Shown here: positions 1 to 5,604 of the stretch, piece by piece
Layout of the letters: each line of letters starts with the position of its first letter
How positions within the stretch are numbered: the stretch's first letter is position 1
DNA from: Gammaproteobacteria bacterium
GTDB taxonomy: Bacteria > Pseudomonadota > Gammaproteobacteria > Steroidobacterales > Steroidobacteraceae
Direction: 5' to 3'
DNA length: 7,055 bases
Assembly (NCBI GenBank): GCA_003162555.1
Contig: PMNQ01000205.1
Span: 1-7,055 of the forward strand
Translations under genes and position numbers: made by a program
Notes under the pieces: model-generated
What the model was told of the DNA's origin: nothing
Seen by the model: only the letters and a program-made list of their open reading frames with translations
The model's database searches: none

Positions 1-794
1 CCCTTGAACAGTACATCCTGGAAACCCCAGCCCCTGGCGGTCAGCGCCGAGGGATAACCCATTTCGCCGGTCAGCGCGATCAACGCATGACGCACCGATC
101 GCGCCGTGGCATCACCGGCCGCCCAGCTCTTGCGCGAACCGGTGTTGGGCGCGTGGCGATAGGTGCGCAACGCGCCACCGTCGATCCAGGCGTTCGAAAC
201 CGCATTGCAGACCTGCTCCAGGCTTCCGCCCAGCATCGAGGTGGCGACCGCGGTCGAGGCCACGCGCACCAGCAGCACATGATCGAGCCCGACGCGGTTG
301 AAGCTGTTCTCGAGCGCCAGCACGCCCTGGATCTCGTGCGCCTTGATCATCGCGGTCAACAGCTCGCGCACTGTCAGCGCGCCGCCACCGTTGGTCGCGC
401 GGCGCGAACGGTAATCGGCCACCGCGAGGATCGCGCCCAGATTGTCGGACGGATGGCCCCACTCCGCCGCCAGCCAGGTGTCGTTGAAGTCGAGCCAACG
501 CACCAGCGTGCCGATATTAAAAGCCGCCTGCACCGGATCGAGCTCAAAATCGAGACCCGGCACGCGCGCGCCTCCGGCCAGCGTCGCACCTGGCACCACC
601 GGTCCGAGCAGCTTGGTGCAGGCCGGGTAGTCCAATGCCTGGAAAGCGCAGGCGAGCGAATCCTGCAGGCAGAAACGCGCCGTGTGGTACGCGAGTTCGC
701 TGTCGATCACAGCATCGCGCGCGTAGCGGGCGATATCGATAAGCAGCGCGTCCGGATCCGGCCGCTGCGTGGACTTGAAGTCGTGCCCGCTCAT
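1..794 (-). CDS. prpD: 2-methylcitrate dehydratase PrpD, N-terminal part (3' end outside window)
   Basis: PrpD dehydrates 2-methylcitrate to 2-methylaconitate in the cytosolic methylcitrate cycle of propionyl-CoA breakdown. The reading frame stays open for 264 codons to the window edge; full-length family members are about 480-500 residues, so roughly the first half is seen. Family-typical stretches are [16 protein letters not shown] (residues 54-69), [20 protein letters not shown] (99-118) and a Gly/Trp-rich segment near 253-258. This is the MmgE/PrpD fold, not the iron-sulfur AcnD type. The ATG at 794-792 lies 4 bases beyond the prpC stop codon. The only purine-rich Shine-Dalgarno-like bases (GAGG) sit 2 bases before the ATG, too close to be ideal, so translation is probably coupled to prpC. 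It is the third gene of the prpB-prpC-prpD unit. Identification rests on recalled family sequence and is strong; no frameshift is visible. Confidence 0.95.
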   Translation of the reverse strand, partial: MSGHDFKSTQRPDPDALLIDIARYARDAVIDSELAYHTARFCLQDSLACAFQALDYPACTKLLGPVVPGATLAGGARVPGLDFELDPVQAAFNIGTLVRWLDFNDTWLAAEWGHPSDNLGAILAVADYRSRRATNGGGALTVRELLTAMIKAHEIQGVLALENSFNRVGLDHVLLVRVASTAVATSMLGGSLEQVCNAVSNAWIDGGALRTYRHAPNTGSRKSWAAGDATARSVRHALIALTGEMGYPSALTARGWGFQDVLFK

Positions 795-798
795 GGCC

Positions 799-1956
799 TC
801 AGGGACGTTGCGCGAGCGGCACGAACGGCACCTGCTCAGGTCCCGTGTAGTTGGCGCTCGGGCGGATGATCTTGCCGTCCTCACGCTGCTCGATGATGTG
901 CGCGCCCCAACCGGTGGTGCGGGCGATCACGAACAGCGGCGTGAACATCGAGGATGGCACGCCCATGGCGCTGTAGCTGACGGCGCTGAACCAGTCGAGA
1001 TTCGGGAACATGTGCTTGATCTCGGCCATGACAGACTCGAGCCGCTCGGCAATGCGGAACAGGCGCGCATCGCCCGATTGCTCGACCAGCCGGCGCGCCA
1101 CGCGCTTGATGACTTCATTGCGCGGATCGGAAATCGTATACACCGGGTGCCCGAAGCCGATCACGACCTCGCGCCGCGCGACGCGCGCGCGGATGTCGGC
1201 ATCGGCCTGGTCCGGATCGCGGTAACGCTGCTGGATTTCGAGCGCGACTTCGTTGGCGCCACCGTGTTTCGGGCCGCGCAGCGCACCAATCGCTCCGGTG
1301 ATTGCCGAGTACACATCGGCGCCCGTGCCGGCGATGACGCGCGCGGCAAAAGTGCTGGCATTGAATTCGTGCTCGGCGTACAGGATCAGCGAGGTGTGCA
1401 TTGCGCGCACCCATTCGGGCGGCGCCGGCCGCTGGTGCAGCAGGTGCAGGAAATGACCGCCGACCGTTTCGTCGTCGGTCTCCACTTCGATGCGCCGCCC
1501 GCCATGCACGAAGTGATGCCAGTAGCACAGCGCCGAAGGCAGGCAGGCGACCAATCGGTCGATCAGGCCGCGCGCGCCTTCAGGATCGTGGCCCGCCTGC
1601 TCGGGCTCTAGGCAACCTAAGGTCGAGACTGCGGTGCGCATCACATCCATCGGGTGCGCGGTGACCGGCAGCAGTTCCAGCACGCTGCGCAATGCGGATG
1701 GCAACCCGCGCTGGCCCCGCAGTCTGCGCCGATAGGCGTCGAGCTCGGCGCGGTTGGGCAGCTTGCCGTGCACCAGCAGGAACGCAATCTCCTCGAACTG
1801 ACAAGACTCAGCGATTTCGAGAATGTCATAGCCGCGATAATGCAGGTCGTTGCCGGTGCGGCCGACGGTGCACAACGCGGTATTGCCGGCGACGACCCCG
1901 GACAGGGCCACCGATTTCTTGGGCCTGTTGCCCACGTTCACGGCCTGATCACTCAT
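799..1956 (-). CDS. prpC: 2-methylcitrate synthase PrpC
   Basis: PrpC condenses propionyl-CoA with oxaloacetate to 2-methylcitrate, the entry step of the methylcitrate cycle. The 385-residue protein has the usual length for the short citrate-synthase-fold enzymes. The catalytic triad of the fold is visible: His231 in GPKHGGANE, His270 in GFGHPVY and Asp321 in NLDWFSA. The stretch [10 protein letters not shown] (165-174) and the C-terminal [12 protein letters not shown] (363-374) are typical of PrpC. The N-terminal [20 protein letters not shown] also fits PrpC. The ATG start is supported by an AGGAGC ribosome binding site at 1973-1968, inside the end of prpB, 11 bases before the start. It sits 8 bases after prpB and 4 before prpD, so the three genes should be co-transcribed. 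A housekeeping citrate synthase (GltA) is the alternative; the flanking prpB and prpD argue against it, although some members accept both acetyl- and propionyl-CoA. Confidence 0.95.
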   Translation of the reverse strand: MSDQAVNVGNRPKKSVALSGVVAGNTALCTVGRTGNDLHYRGYDILEIAESCQFEEIAFLLVHGKLPNRAELDAYRRRLRGQRGLPSALRSVLELLPVTAHPMDVMRTAVSTLGCLEPEQAGHDPEGARGLIDRLVACLPSALCYWHHFVHGGRRIEVETDDETVGGHFLHLLHQRPAPPEWVRAMHTSLILYAEHEFNASTFAARVIAGTGADVYSAITGAIGALRGPKHGGANEVALEIQQRYRDPDQADADIRARVARREVVIGFGHPVYTISDPRNEVIKRVARRLVEQSGDARLFRIAERLESVMAEIKHMFPNLDWFSAVSYSAMGVPSSMFTPLFVIARTTGWGAHIIEQREDGKIIRPSANYTGPEQVPFVPLAQRP

Positions 1957-1964
1957 CGCGGCGT

Positions 1965-2852
1965 TCAGCTCCTGCCGGCGGCAAACAGCTCATCGAGCTT
2001 GCGCTCGTAAGCGTGGTAATCGAGGTAGCGATACAGTTCGTCGCGCGTCTGCATCATGGGCAGTGCCTCGCGCTGGCTGCCGGTGCGGCGGATGATCTCG
2101 TAAGTCTTCAGCGCCGCGGCATTCATCGCGCGGTAGGCCGAACAGCAATACAGCACGATGTCGACGCCGACGGCGCCCAATTCATCGCGCGTGTACAGCG
2201 GCGTCTGGCCAAATTCGGTGATGTTGGCGAGAATCGGCACGCGCACCGCATCCTTGATGCGCTTGTACATCGCGATTTCGGTCACTGCCTCCGGGAAGAT
2301 CATGTCGGCGCCTGCTTCGATGCAGGCCAGCGAGCGTTCGATCGCGCGTTCAATTCCTTCGGCGGCCAGCGCGTCGGTGCGCGCCATGATGACGAAGCTC
2401 TCATCGGTGCGCGCATCGACCGCGGCCTTGACGCGATCGACCATTTCCATCAACGACACGATCTCCTTGCCCGGACGATGGCCGCAGCGCTTGGCCTGCA
2501 CCTGGTCCTCGATGTGCAATCCGGCCGCGCCGGCCTTGGTGAAGGCACGCACGGTGCGCGCGATGTTGAACGCGCTACCCCAGCCGGTGTCCGCATCGAC
2601 CAGGAGCGGCGCCGAGCTCGCATCGGTGATGCGCCGGATATCGGTGAGCACGTCTTCCGGATTGCTCAAGCCCAGATCCGGCATGCCGAGCGAGTTGGCC
2701 GCGACGCCGCCACCCGACAGGTACAGCGCGCGGAACCCGACCGCCTCGGCCATGCGCGCCGCGTAGGCATTGATGGCGCCGACCAGCTGGAGCGGCTGCT
2801 CCTCGCGCACCGCTGCCCTGAATCGCGCGCCCGCGCTCGCTGTCTTGCTCAT
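1965..2852 (-). CDS. prpB: 2-methylisocitrate lyase PrpB
   Basis: PrpB cleaves 2-methylisocitrate to pyruvate and succinate, the last step of the methylcitrate cycle. The 295-residue protein matches the usual length of about 296. It is a member of the isocitrate lyase/PEP mutase TIM-barrel superfamily: the Mg-binding region [10 protein letters not shown] is at residues 83-92, the catalytic loop KRCGH at 121-125 with Cys123 as general acid/base, and MIFPEA with Glu188 follows. The [16 protein letters not shown] segment (46-61) is also characteristic. The frame is open further upstream to about 3143, but the start at 2852 is preferred: the protein begins as homologues do ([15 protein letters not shown]), and a GGGG ribosome binding site lies at 2864-2861, 8 bases before the ATG. 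It is the first gene of the operon, facing away from the dehydrogenase gene at 2998. Confidence 0.95.
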   Translation of the reverse strand: MSKTASAGARFRAAVREEQPLQLVGAINAYAARMAEAVGFRALYLSGGGVAANSLGMPDLGLSNPEDVLTDIRRITDASSAPLLVDADTGWGSAFNIARTVRAFTKAGAAGLHIEDQVQAKRCGHRPGKEIVSLMEMVDRVKAAVDARTDESFVIMARTDALAAEGIERAIERSLACIEAGADMIFPEAVTEIAMYKRIKDAVRVPILANITEFGQTPLYTRDELGAVGVDIVLYCCSAYRAMNAAALKTYEIIRRTGSQREALPMMQTRDELYRYLDYHAYERKLDELFAAGRS

Positions 2853-2866
2853 TGGAGGATCCCCGC

Positions 2867-2899
2867 CAGACTTCAGGTTTGTGGAGGCTGCAAAGTCTG
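2867..2899. promoter_or_regulatory. Inverted repeat CAGACTT / AAGTCTG upstream of prpB
   Basis: CAGACTT at 2867-2873 is matched perfectly by AAGTCTG at 2893-2899, 7-base arms separated by 19 bases. The repeat lies between the candidate prpB -10 element and the prpB ribosome binding site. It could be an operator for a dimeric repressor or a leader hairpin. A 7-base match at this distance can also arise by chance. Confidence 0.3.
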
Positions 2900-2927
2900 C
2901 CATAGCGGGCCGCAGGCCACGAAGCAA
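2899..2927 (-). promoter_or_regulatory. Candidate promoter of the prpBCD operon
   Basis: On the minus strand TTGCTT (2927-2922) is followed, after exactly 17 bases, by TATGGC (2904-2899). Each hexamer matches the sigma-70 consensus at only three of six positions, so this is a spacing-based guess. It would start transcription about 40 bases before the prpB ATG. No sigma-54 type GG-N10-GC element, as used for prp operons controlled by the enterobacterial PrpR, was recognised. No regulator gene is present in the window. Confidence 0.3.
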
Positions 2928-2948
2928 TTCCAGCCGTCGCGCTACTGC

Positions 2949-2969
2949 CGCGCCAGCGGCGCGTATAAT
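2949..2969 (+). promoter_or_regulatory. Promoter -10 element with abutting inverted repeat, for the dehydrogenase gene
   Basis: A perfect sigma-70 -10 hexamer, TATAAT, stands at 2964-2969, about 28 bases before the ATG at 2998. Directly against it is a perfect inverted repeat, CGCGCC-AGC-GGCGCG (2949-2963), filling most of the -35/-10 spacer. No convincing -35 hexamer lies 16-18 bases upstream (2941-2946 reads GCTACT), which suggests a weak or activator-dependent promoter. The -10 is convincing because it stands out in otherwise GC-rich sequence; an operator role for the palindrome is inference. Confidence 0.55.
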
Positions 2970-2979
2970 CGGGGTTTTC

Positions 2980-2986
2980 GAGGGGG
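2980..2986 (+). promoter_or_regulatory. Ribosome binding site that fixes the dehydrogenase start
   Basis: GAGGGGG lies 11 bases before the ATG at 2998 and downstream of the TATAAT element. The reading frame is open further upstream, but those codons lie before this promoter. The G-run could pair with CCCC at 2989-2992, partly hiding the site; this is a small hairpin of uncertain effect. Confidence 0.5.
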
Positions 2987-2997
2987 CACCCCGAACA

Positions 2998-3849
2998 ATG
3001 GGCTCGCTGCACGGCAAGACGATGTTCATCAGCGGCGCCTCGCGCGGCATCGGCCTGGCGATTGCGCTGCGCGCGGCGCGCGACGGCGCCAACATCGCCA
3101 TCGCCGCCAAGACCGACAAACCCCATCCCAGCCTGCCCGGCACGATTCACACCGCCGCCGCTGAGATCGAGGCCGCGGGAGGCCAGGCGCTGGCGCTGGT
3201 GTGCGACATCCGCGACGAGGCGCAAGTCGGGGCCGCGGTTGCCGCCACCGTAGCCCGCTTCGGCGGCATCGATATTTGCGTCAACAACGCCAGCGCGATC
3301 AGCCTGACTCCGACGCTGGCGACGCCGATGAAGCGCTTCGACCTGATGCACGGCGTCAATGCCCGCGGCACTTTCCTTGTCACCCAGCAGACGCTGCCAC
3401 ACCTGCTCAAGGCCGCGAATCCGCATGTACTGATGCTGTCGCCGCCGCTGTCGATGCAGGAGAAGTGGTTCGCGCCGCACGTGGCCTACACGATGGCCAA
3501 ATTCGGCATGAGCATGGTCGTGCTGGGCGTGGCCGGCGAATACCGCGGCCGCATTGGCGTCAACGCGTTGTGGCCGCGCACTGCGATCGATACCGCCGCG
3601 ATGGCCATGCTGAAGGTAAACCTGCCAGTGGGGCCGTTGCGGTCGAGTGCCATCATGGCCGATGCCGCGTACCTGATCCTGACGAGCGATGCGCACATCA
3701 CGACCGGCAATTTCTATATCGACGATGAACTGCTGGCAGCGCACGGCATCACCGACCTTTCGGCCTATGCTCCGCCGGGCGTGGCCGATGTCGACCTGAC
3801 ACCTGATTTCTTCGTGCCCAGCCTGCGGGAACTCAAGGGACGCTCATGA
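2998..3849 (+). CDS. HSDL2-like short-chain dehydrogenase/reductase (SDR)
   Basis: This 283-residue NAD(P)-dependent oxidoreductase closely resembles the N-terminal catalytic domain of human hydroxysteroid dehydrogenase-like protein 2. Visible motifs are the cofactor-binding GASRGIG (residues 13-19), AAKTDKPHP and [16 protein letters not shown] typical of the HSDL2 group (36-62), NNASAIS (96-102), Asn121, Ser148 in LSPPL, and the catalytic Tyr164-x-x-x-Lys168 in YTMAK. The usual SDR Pro-Gly after the active site is replaced by [12 protein letters not shown] (191-202), as in HSDL2. The human protein's C-terminal SCP2 sterol-carrier domain is absent; the protein ends after a [10 protein letters not shown] segment that lines up with the end of the HSDL2 SDR domain. 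Its substrate is unknown; a hydroxy/oxo-acyl or isoprenoid-type substrate is inference. Its TGA stop overlaps the ATG of the next gene (ATGA at 3846-3849), so the two are probably translationally coupled. It has its own TATAAT promoter, divergent from the prp operon. Confidence 0.9.
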   Translation: MGSLHGKTMFISGASRGIGLAIALRAARDGANIAIAAKTDKPHPSLPGTIHTAAAEIEAAGGQALALVCDIRDEAQVGAAVAATVARFGGIDICVNNASAISLTPTLATPMKRFDLMHGVNARGTFLVTQQTLPHLLKAANPHVLMLSPPLSMQEKWFAPHVAYTMAKFGMSMVVLGVAGEYRGRIGVNALWPRTAIDTAAMAMLKVNLPVGPLRSSAIMADAAYLILTSDAHITTGNFYIDDELLAAHGITDLSAYAPPGVADVDLTPDFFVPSLRELKGRS

Positions 3850-4640
3850 ACGATGCACCCCAGGCTGCATGTTACGAGCTGCGCGGTCCGGTCGCGCTGA
3901 TCACGCTCAATCGGCCCGAGGCGCTCAATGCCTTCGATGGCGCGCTGCGCGTGCAGCTCGCCGCAGCGCTGCAGCGCGCCGCCTCCGACGCGCAGGTGCG
4001 GTCGGTGGTGCTCACCGGCGCCGGGCGCGCATTCAGCGCCGGCGCGGATCTCAAGGCCATGGGCGCCGGCAAGGCCGATGGCGATGAGGTGAGCCGGCAG
4101 TTGAACGATGAATATGGATTGGGGATCCGCGCGATCATGGAGATGCCCAAACCGGTCATCGCCGCGGTCGAAGGACTGGTCGCCGGCATCGGCTGCGCCT
4201 TCGTGCTGGCCAGCGACCTCGTGGTCATGGCCGAGGATGGCTATTTCACCCTGCCATTCCACAATATCGGGCTGGTTCCCGATGGCGGCATCAACTGGCT
4301 GCTCGAACGCCAGATCGGCGCCCGCCGCGCGTACGAATTCGCCGTCGACTGCACGCGCGTGCCGGCGGCGCGCTGCCACGAACTGGGCCTGGTGAATCGC
4401 GTCGTGGCCAAGGGCACGGCCGTAGAAACCGCGTTGCAGTGGGCCGGGCGGCTCGCGCAACGCGCACCGCTCGCACTGCAGCACAGCAAGCGGCTGCTGC
4501 GCGAGGCCGGCGGCGCTGAATTCGCGCACAGCTACCGCAGCGAAGTTGCGGCGCAGTCGCAGTGCATCGACAGTGAGGATTTCCGCGAGGGCGTCGCGGC
4601 GTTTCTGCAAAAACGCGAGCCGCGCTTCACCGGGCGTTAG
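3846..4640 (+). CDS. Enoyl-CoA hydratase/isomerase (crotonase) family protein, PaaG-like active site
   Basis: This 264-residue protein has the full length and order of motifs of a crotonase-fold acyl-CoA enzyme: ITLNRPEALNAF (residues 19-30), the oxyanion-hole loop AFSAGADLKAM (62-72), VEGLVAGIGCAFVLASDL (108-125) and the C-terminal helices. The two glutamates that add water in true enoyl-CoA hydratases are missing: the first falls at Ala118 (GCAF instead of GCEL), the second at Phe138 (PFHNIG instead of PEI.LG). Asp146 in GLVPDGG occupies the place of the catalytic aspartate of PaaG-type isomerases, so isomerase chemistry is more likely than hydration. The ATG overlaps the stop of the dehydrogenase gene, and AAGGGA at 3835-3840 gives a good ribosome binding site 5 bases upstream. 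Substrate is unknown. The pairing with an SDR suggests two steps on one acyl-CoA pathway, which is inference. Confidence 0.9.
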   Translation: MNDAPQAACYELRGPVALITLNRPEALNAFDGALRVQLAAALQRAASDAQVRSVVLTGAGRAFSAGADLKAMGAGKADGDEVSRQLNDEYGLGIRAIMEMPKPVIAAVEGLVAGIGCAFVLASDLVVMAEDGYFTLPFHNIGLVPDGGINWLLERQIGARRAYEFAVDCTRVPAARCHELGLVNRVVAKGTAVETALQWAGRLAQRAPLALQHSKRLLREAGGAEFAHSYRSEVAAQSQCIDSEDFREGVAAFLQKREPRFTGR

Positions 4641-4642
4641 CG

Positions 4643-4676
4643 GCGCACTGTTCGCGCTGCGCGGTTCGCTGTGCGC
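4643..4676. terminator. Possible bidirectional terminator hairpin between convergent genes
   Basis: GCGCAC (4643-4648) and GTGCGC (4671-4676) form a perfect 6-base inverted repeat around a 22-base loop, which contains a smaller CGCG-CTG-CGCG palindrome. The element fills the 37-base gap between two convergent genes, where a shared terminator would be expected. No T-run follows on either strand, so it is not a standard intrinsic terminator. Confidence 0.25.
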
Positions 4677-4677
4677 A
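4650..4677. repeat. 14-base imperfect tandem duplication in the convergent gap
   Basis: Two adjacent 14-base units, GTTCGCGCTGCGCG (4650-4663) and GTTCGCTGTGCGCA (4664-4677), agree at 11 of 14 positions and fill the spacer up to the ppsR stop codon. It may be a small replication-slippage duplication; the low base complexity means chance similarity is also possible. Confidence 0.35.
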
Positions 4678-5502
4678 TCAGAGGCGCACGCGCCGCTCGA
4701 GGCGCTTGCGCTCGAGTATCCGGCTCGCGATCTCCTCGATGCTGCATTCGGTGGTGTCCAGATACGGCAAGCCGATGCGCGCGTACAGGAACAGCGCCGC
4801 ACGCAGTTCCGCCTGCACCTGCGGGAGCGAGGCGTAGCGGCTGTCCGGGCGCCGCTCGTGGCGGATCTGCTGCAGGCGGTCCGCCCGGATCGTCAATCCG
4901 AACAGTTTGTCCCGGTGCGGCTGCAGCACAGCCGGCAGCTCGCCGGATTCCAGGTCTTCATCCGCCAGCGGGTAGTTGGCGGCGTACACACCGTACTGCA
5001 GCGCCAGGTACAGGCAGGTCGGCGTCTTGCCAGAGCGTGATACGCCCAGCAGCACCACGTCCGCCGCGGCGTAATCGCGCGCACCGGATCCATCGTCATT
5101 GGCGAGCGCAAAATTGGTCGCGTTGATGCGCGCCGTGTAGGCCGCCAGGTCCGACATGCCGTGCGCGCGGCCGCTGGCATGGGCCGAGGGCATGGCGAGC
5201 TCGGCTTCCAGCGGCCCGAGGAAGGCCGCGAAGAAATCGAGCACCAGCGCGTTGGCCCGCTGCACCACGGCGCGCACCGCGTCGTCGACCAGCGTCGCGA
5301 ATACGATCGGCCGCAATCCGGAATCGCGTCCGGCCTCATCGATGCGTTGCACGACCTCTTCGGCCTGCGCCGCAGTCGCAATGAATGGCAGCGTATGCGA
5401 TTGGTACTGCGCGCCGTCGAATTGTGTGAGCAGGCTGTGGCCCATGGTCTCGGCGGTCACGCCGGTCTGGTCGGAGACGAAGAACACCGTGCGTTTGTTC
5501 AA
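4678..5502 (-). CDS. ppsR: PEP synthase regulatory protein (bifunctional kinase/pyrophosphorylase, DUF299)
   Basis: This family inactivates PEP synthase by ADP-dependent phosphorylation of the threonine near its catalytic histidine and reactivates it by phosphate-dependent removal (phosphorolysis). The 274-residue length is normal. Diagnostic features are the N-terminal FFVSDQTGVTAET (7-19), the P-loop GVSRSGKTPT (153-162), the LYLALQYGVYAANYPL stretch (164-179) and a basic C-terminal tail. The start codon is TTG at 5502-5500: an in-frame TAG lies seven codons upstream with no ATG or GTG between, and the next in-frame ATG (residue 20) would delete the conserved SDQTG segment. AGGGG at 5515-5511, 8 bases before the TTG, supports it. 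The gene is divergent from ppsA, whose product is its substrate, and convergent with the crotonase gene. The related regulator of pyruvate phosphate dikinase is the family alternative; the ppsA neighbour decides. Confidence 0.95.
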   Translation of the reverse strand: MNKRTVFFVSDQTGVTAETMGHSLLTQFDGAQYQSHTLPFIATAAQAEEVVQRIDEAGRDSGLRPIVFATLVDDAVRAVVQRANALVLDFFAAFLGPLEAELAMPSAHASGRAHGMSDLAAYTARINATNFALANDDGSGARDYAAADVVLLGVSRSGKTPTCLYLALQYGVYAANYPLADEDLESGELPAVLQPHRDKLFGLTIRADRLQQIRHERRPDSRYASLPQVQAELRAALFLYARIGLPYLDTTECSIEEIASRILERKRLERRVRL

Positions 5503-5519
5503 GCTGCCCGCCCCTGTTA

Positions 5520-5525
5520 ACTATA
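5520..5525 (-). promoter_or_regulatory. Possible -10 element for ppsR
   Basis: TATAGT on the minus strand matches TATAAT at five of six positions, but no good -35 lies at proper spacing. Transcription from it would begin within about ten bases of the TTG, around the AGGGG ribosome binding site, leaving almost no leader. It may therefore not be the real promoter. Confidence 0.22.
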
Positions 5526-5545
5526 TGTGCCGCGCGCCGTCAGCA

Positions 5546-5574
5546 GTGTCCCATGCCGTGAAATGAGGGACAAT
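5546..5574 (+). promoter_or_regulatory. Weak candidate promoter for ppsA
   Basis: GTGTCC (5546-5551) and GACAAT (5569-5574) are separated by 17 bases and match the sigma-70 hexamers at three and four positions. Transcription would begin near 5581, before the GTG start at 5605 but after the alternative ATG at 5563. The match is weak and the call rests mainly on position. Confidence 0.22.
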
Positions 5575-5604
5575 AAGCGCCCCGTCACGCCATGGAAATA
5601 CCCG

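Noticed and set aside
87..869. 260-codon plus-strand frame opposite prpD
   Set aside because: The minus strand carries unmistakable PrpD sequence throughout; the plus-strand frame is a composition artefact.
769..1611. 280-codon plus-strand frame opposite prpC
   Set aside because: The opposite strand encodes PrpC with its full catalytic triad; this frame has no motif or ribosome binding site.
2770..2997. N-terminal extension of the dehydrogenase (76 extra codons)
   Set aside because: It lies upstream of the TATAAT element and overlaps the prpB coding region; the HSDL2-like domain begins at the ATG at 2998.
2853..3143. N-terminal extension of prpB (97 extra codons)
   Set aside because: The extension would cross the divergent promoter and the start of the dehydrogenase gene and is unlike the family; the start at 2852 fits homologue length and has a ribosome binding site.
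1692..3164. 490-codon open frame on the plus strand, opposite prpC and prpB
   Set aside because: It lies antisense to two clearly recognisable enzymes, has low-complexity Arg/Ala/His/Gln-rich composition and no recognisable domain; long antisense frames are expected in GC-rich coding DNA.
2575..3744. 389-codon minus-strand frame spanning prpB's 5' end and the dehydrogenase gene
   Set aside because: It overlaps two real genes and the divergent promoter region, has no recognisable domain and no plausible start.
3765..4802. 345-codon minus-strand frame opposite the crotonase gene
   Set aside because: It is antisense to a conserved crotonase, compositionally biased and overlaps the ppsR end; no family recognised.
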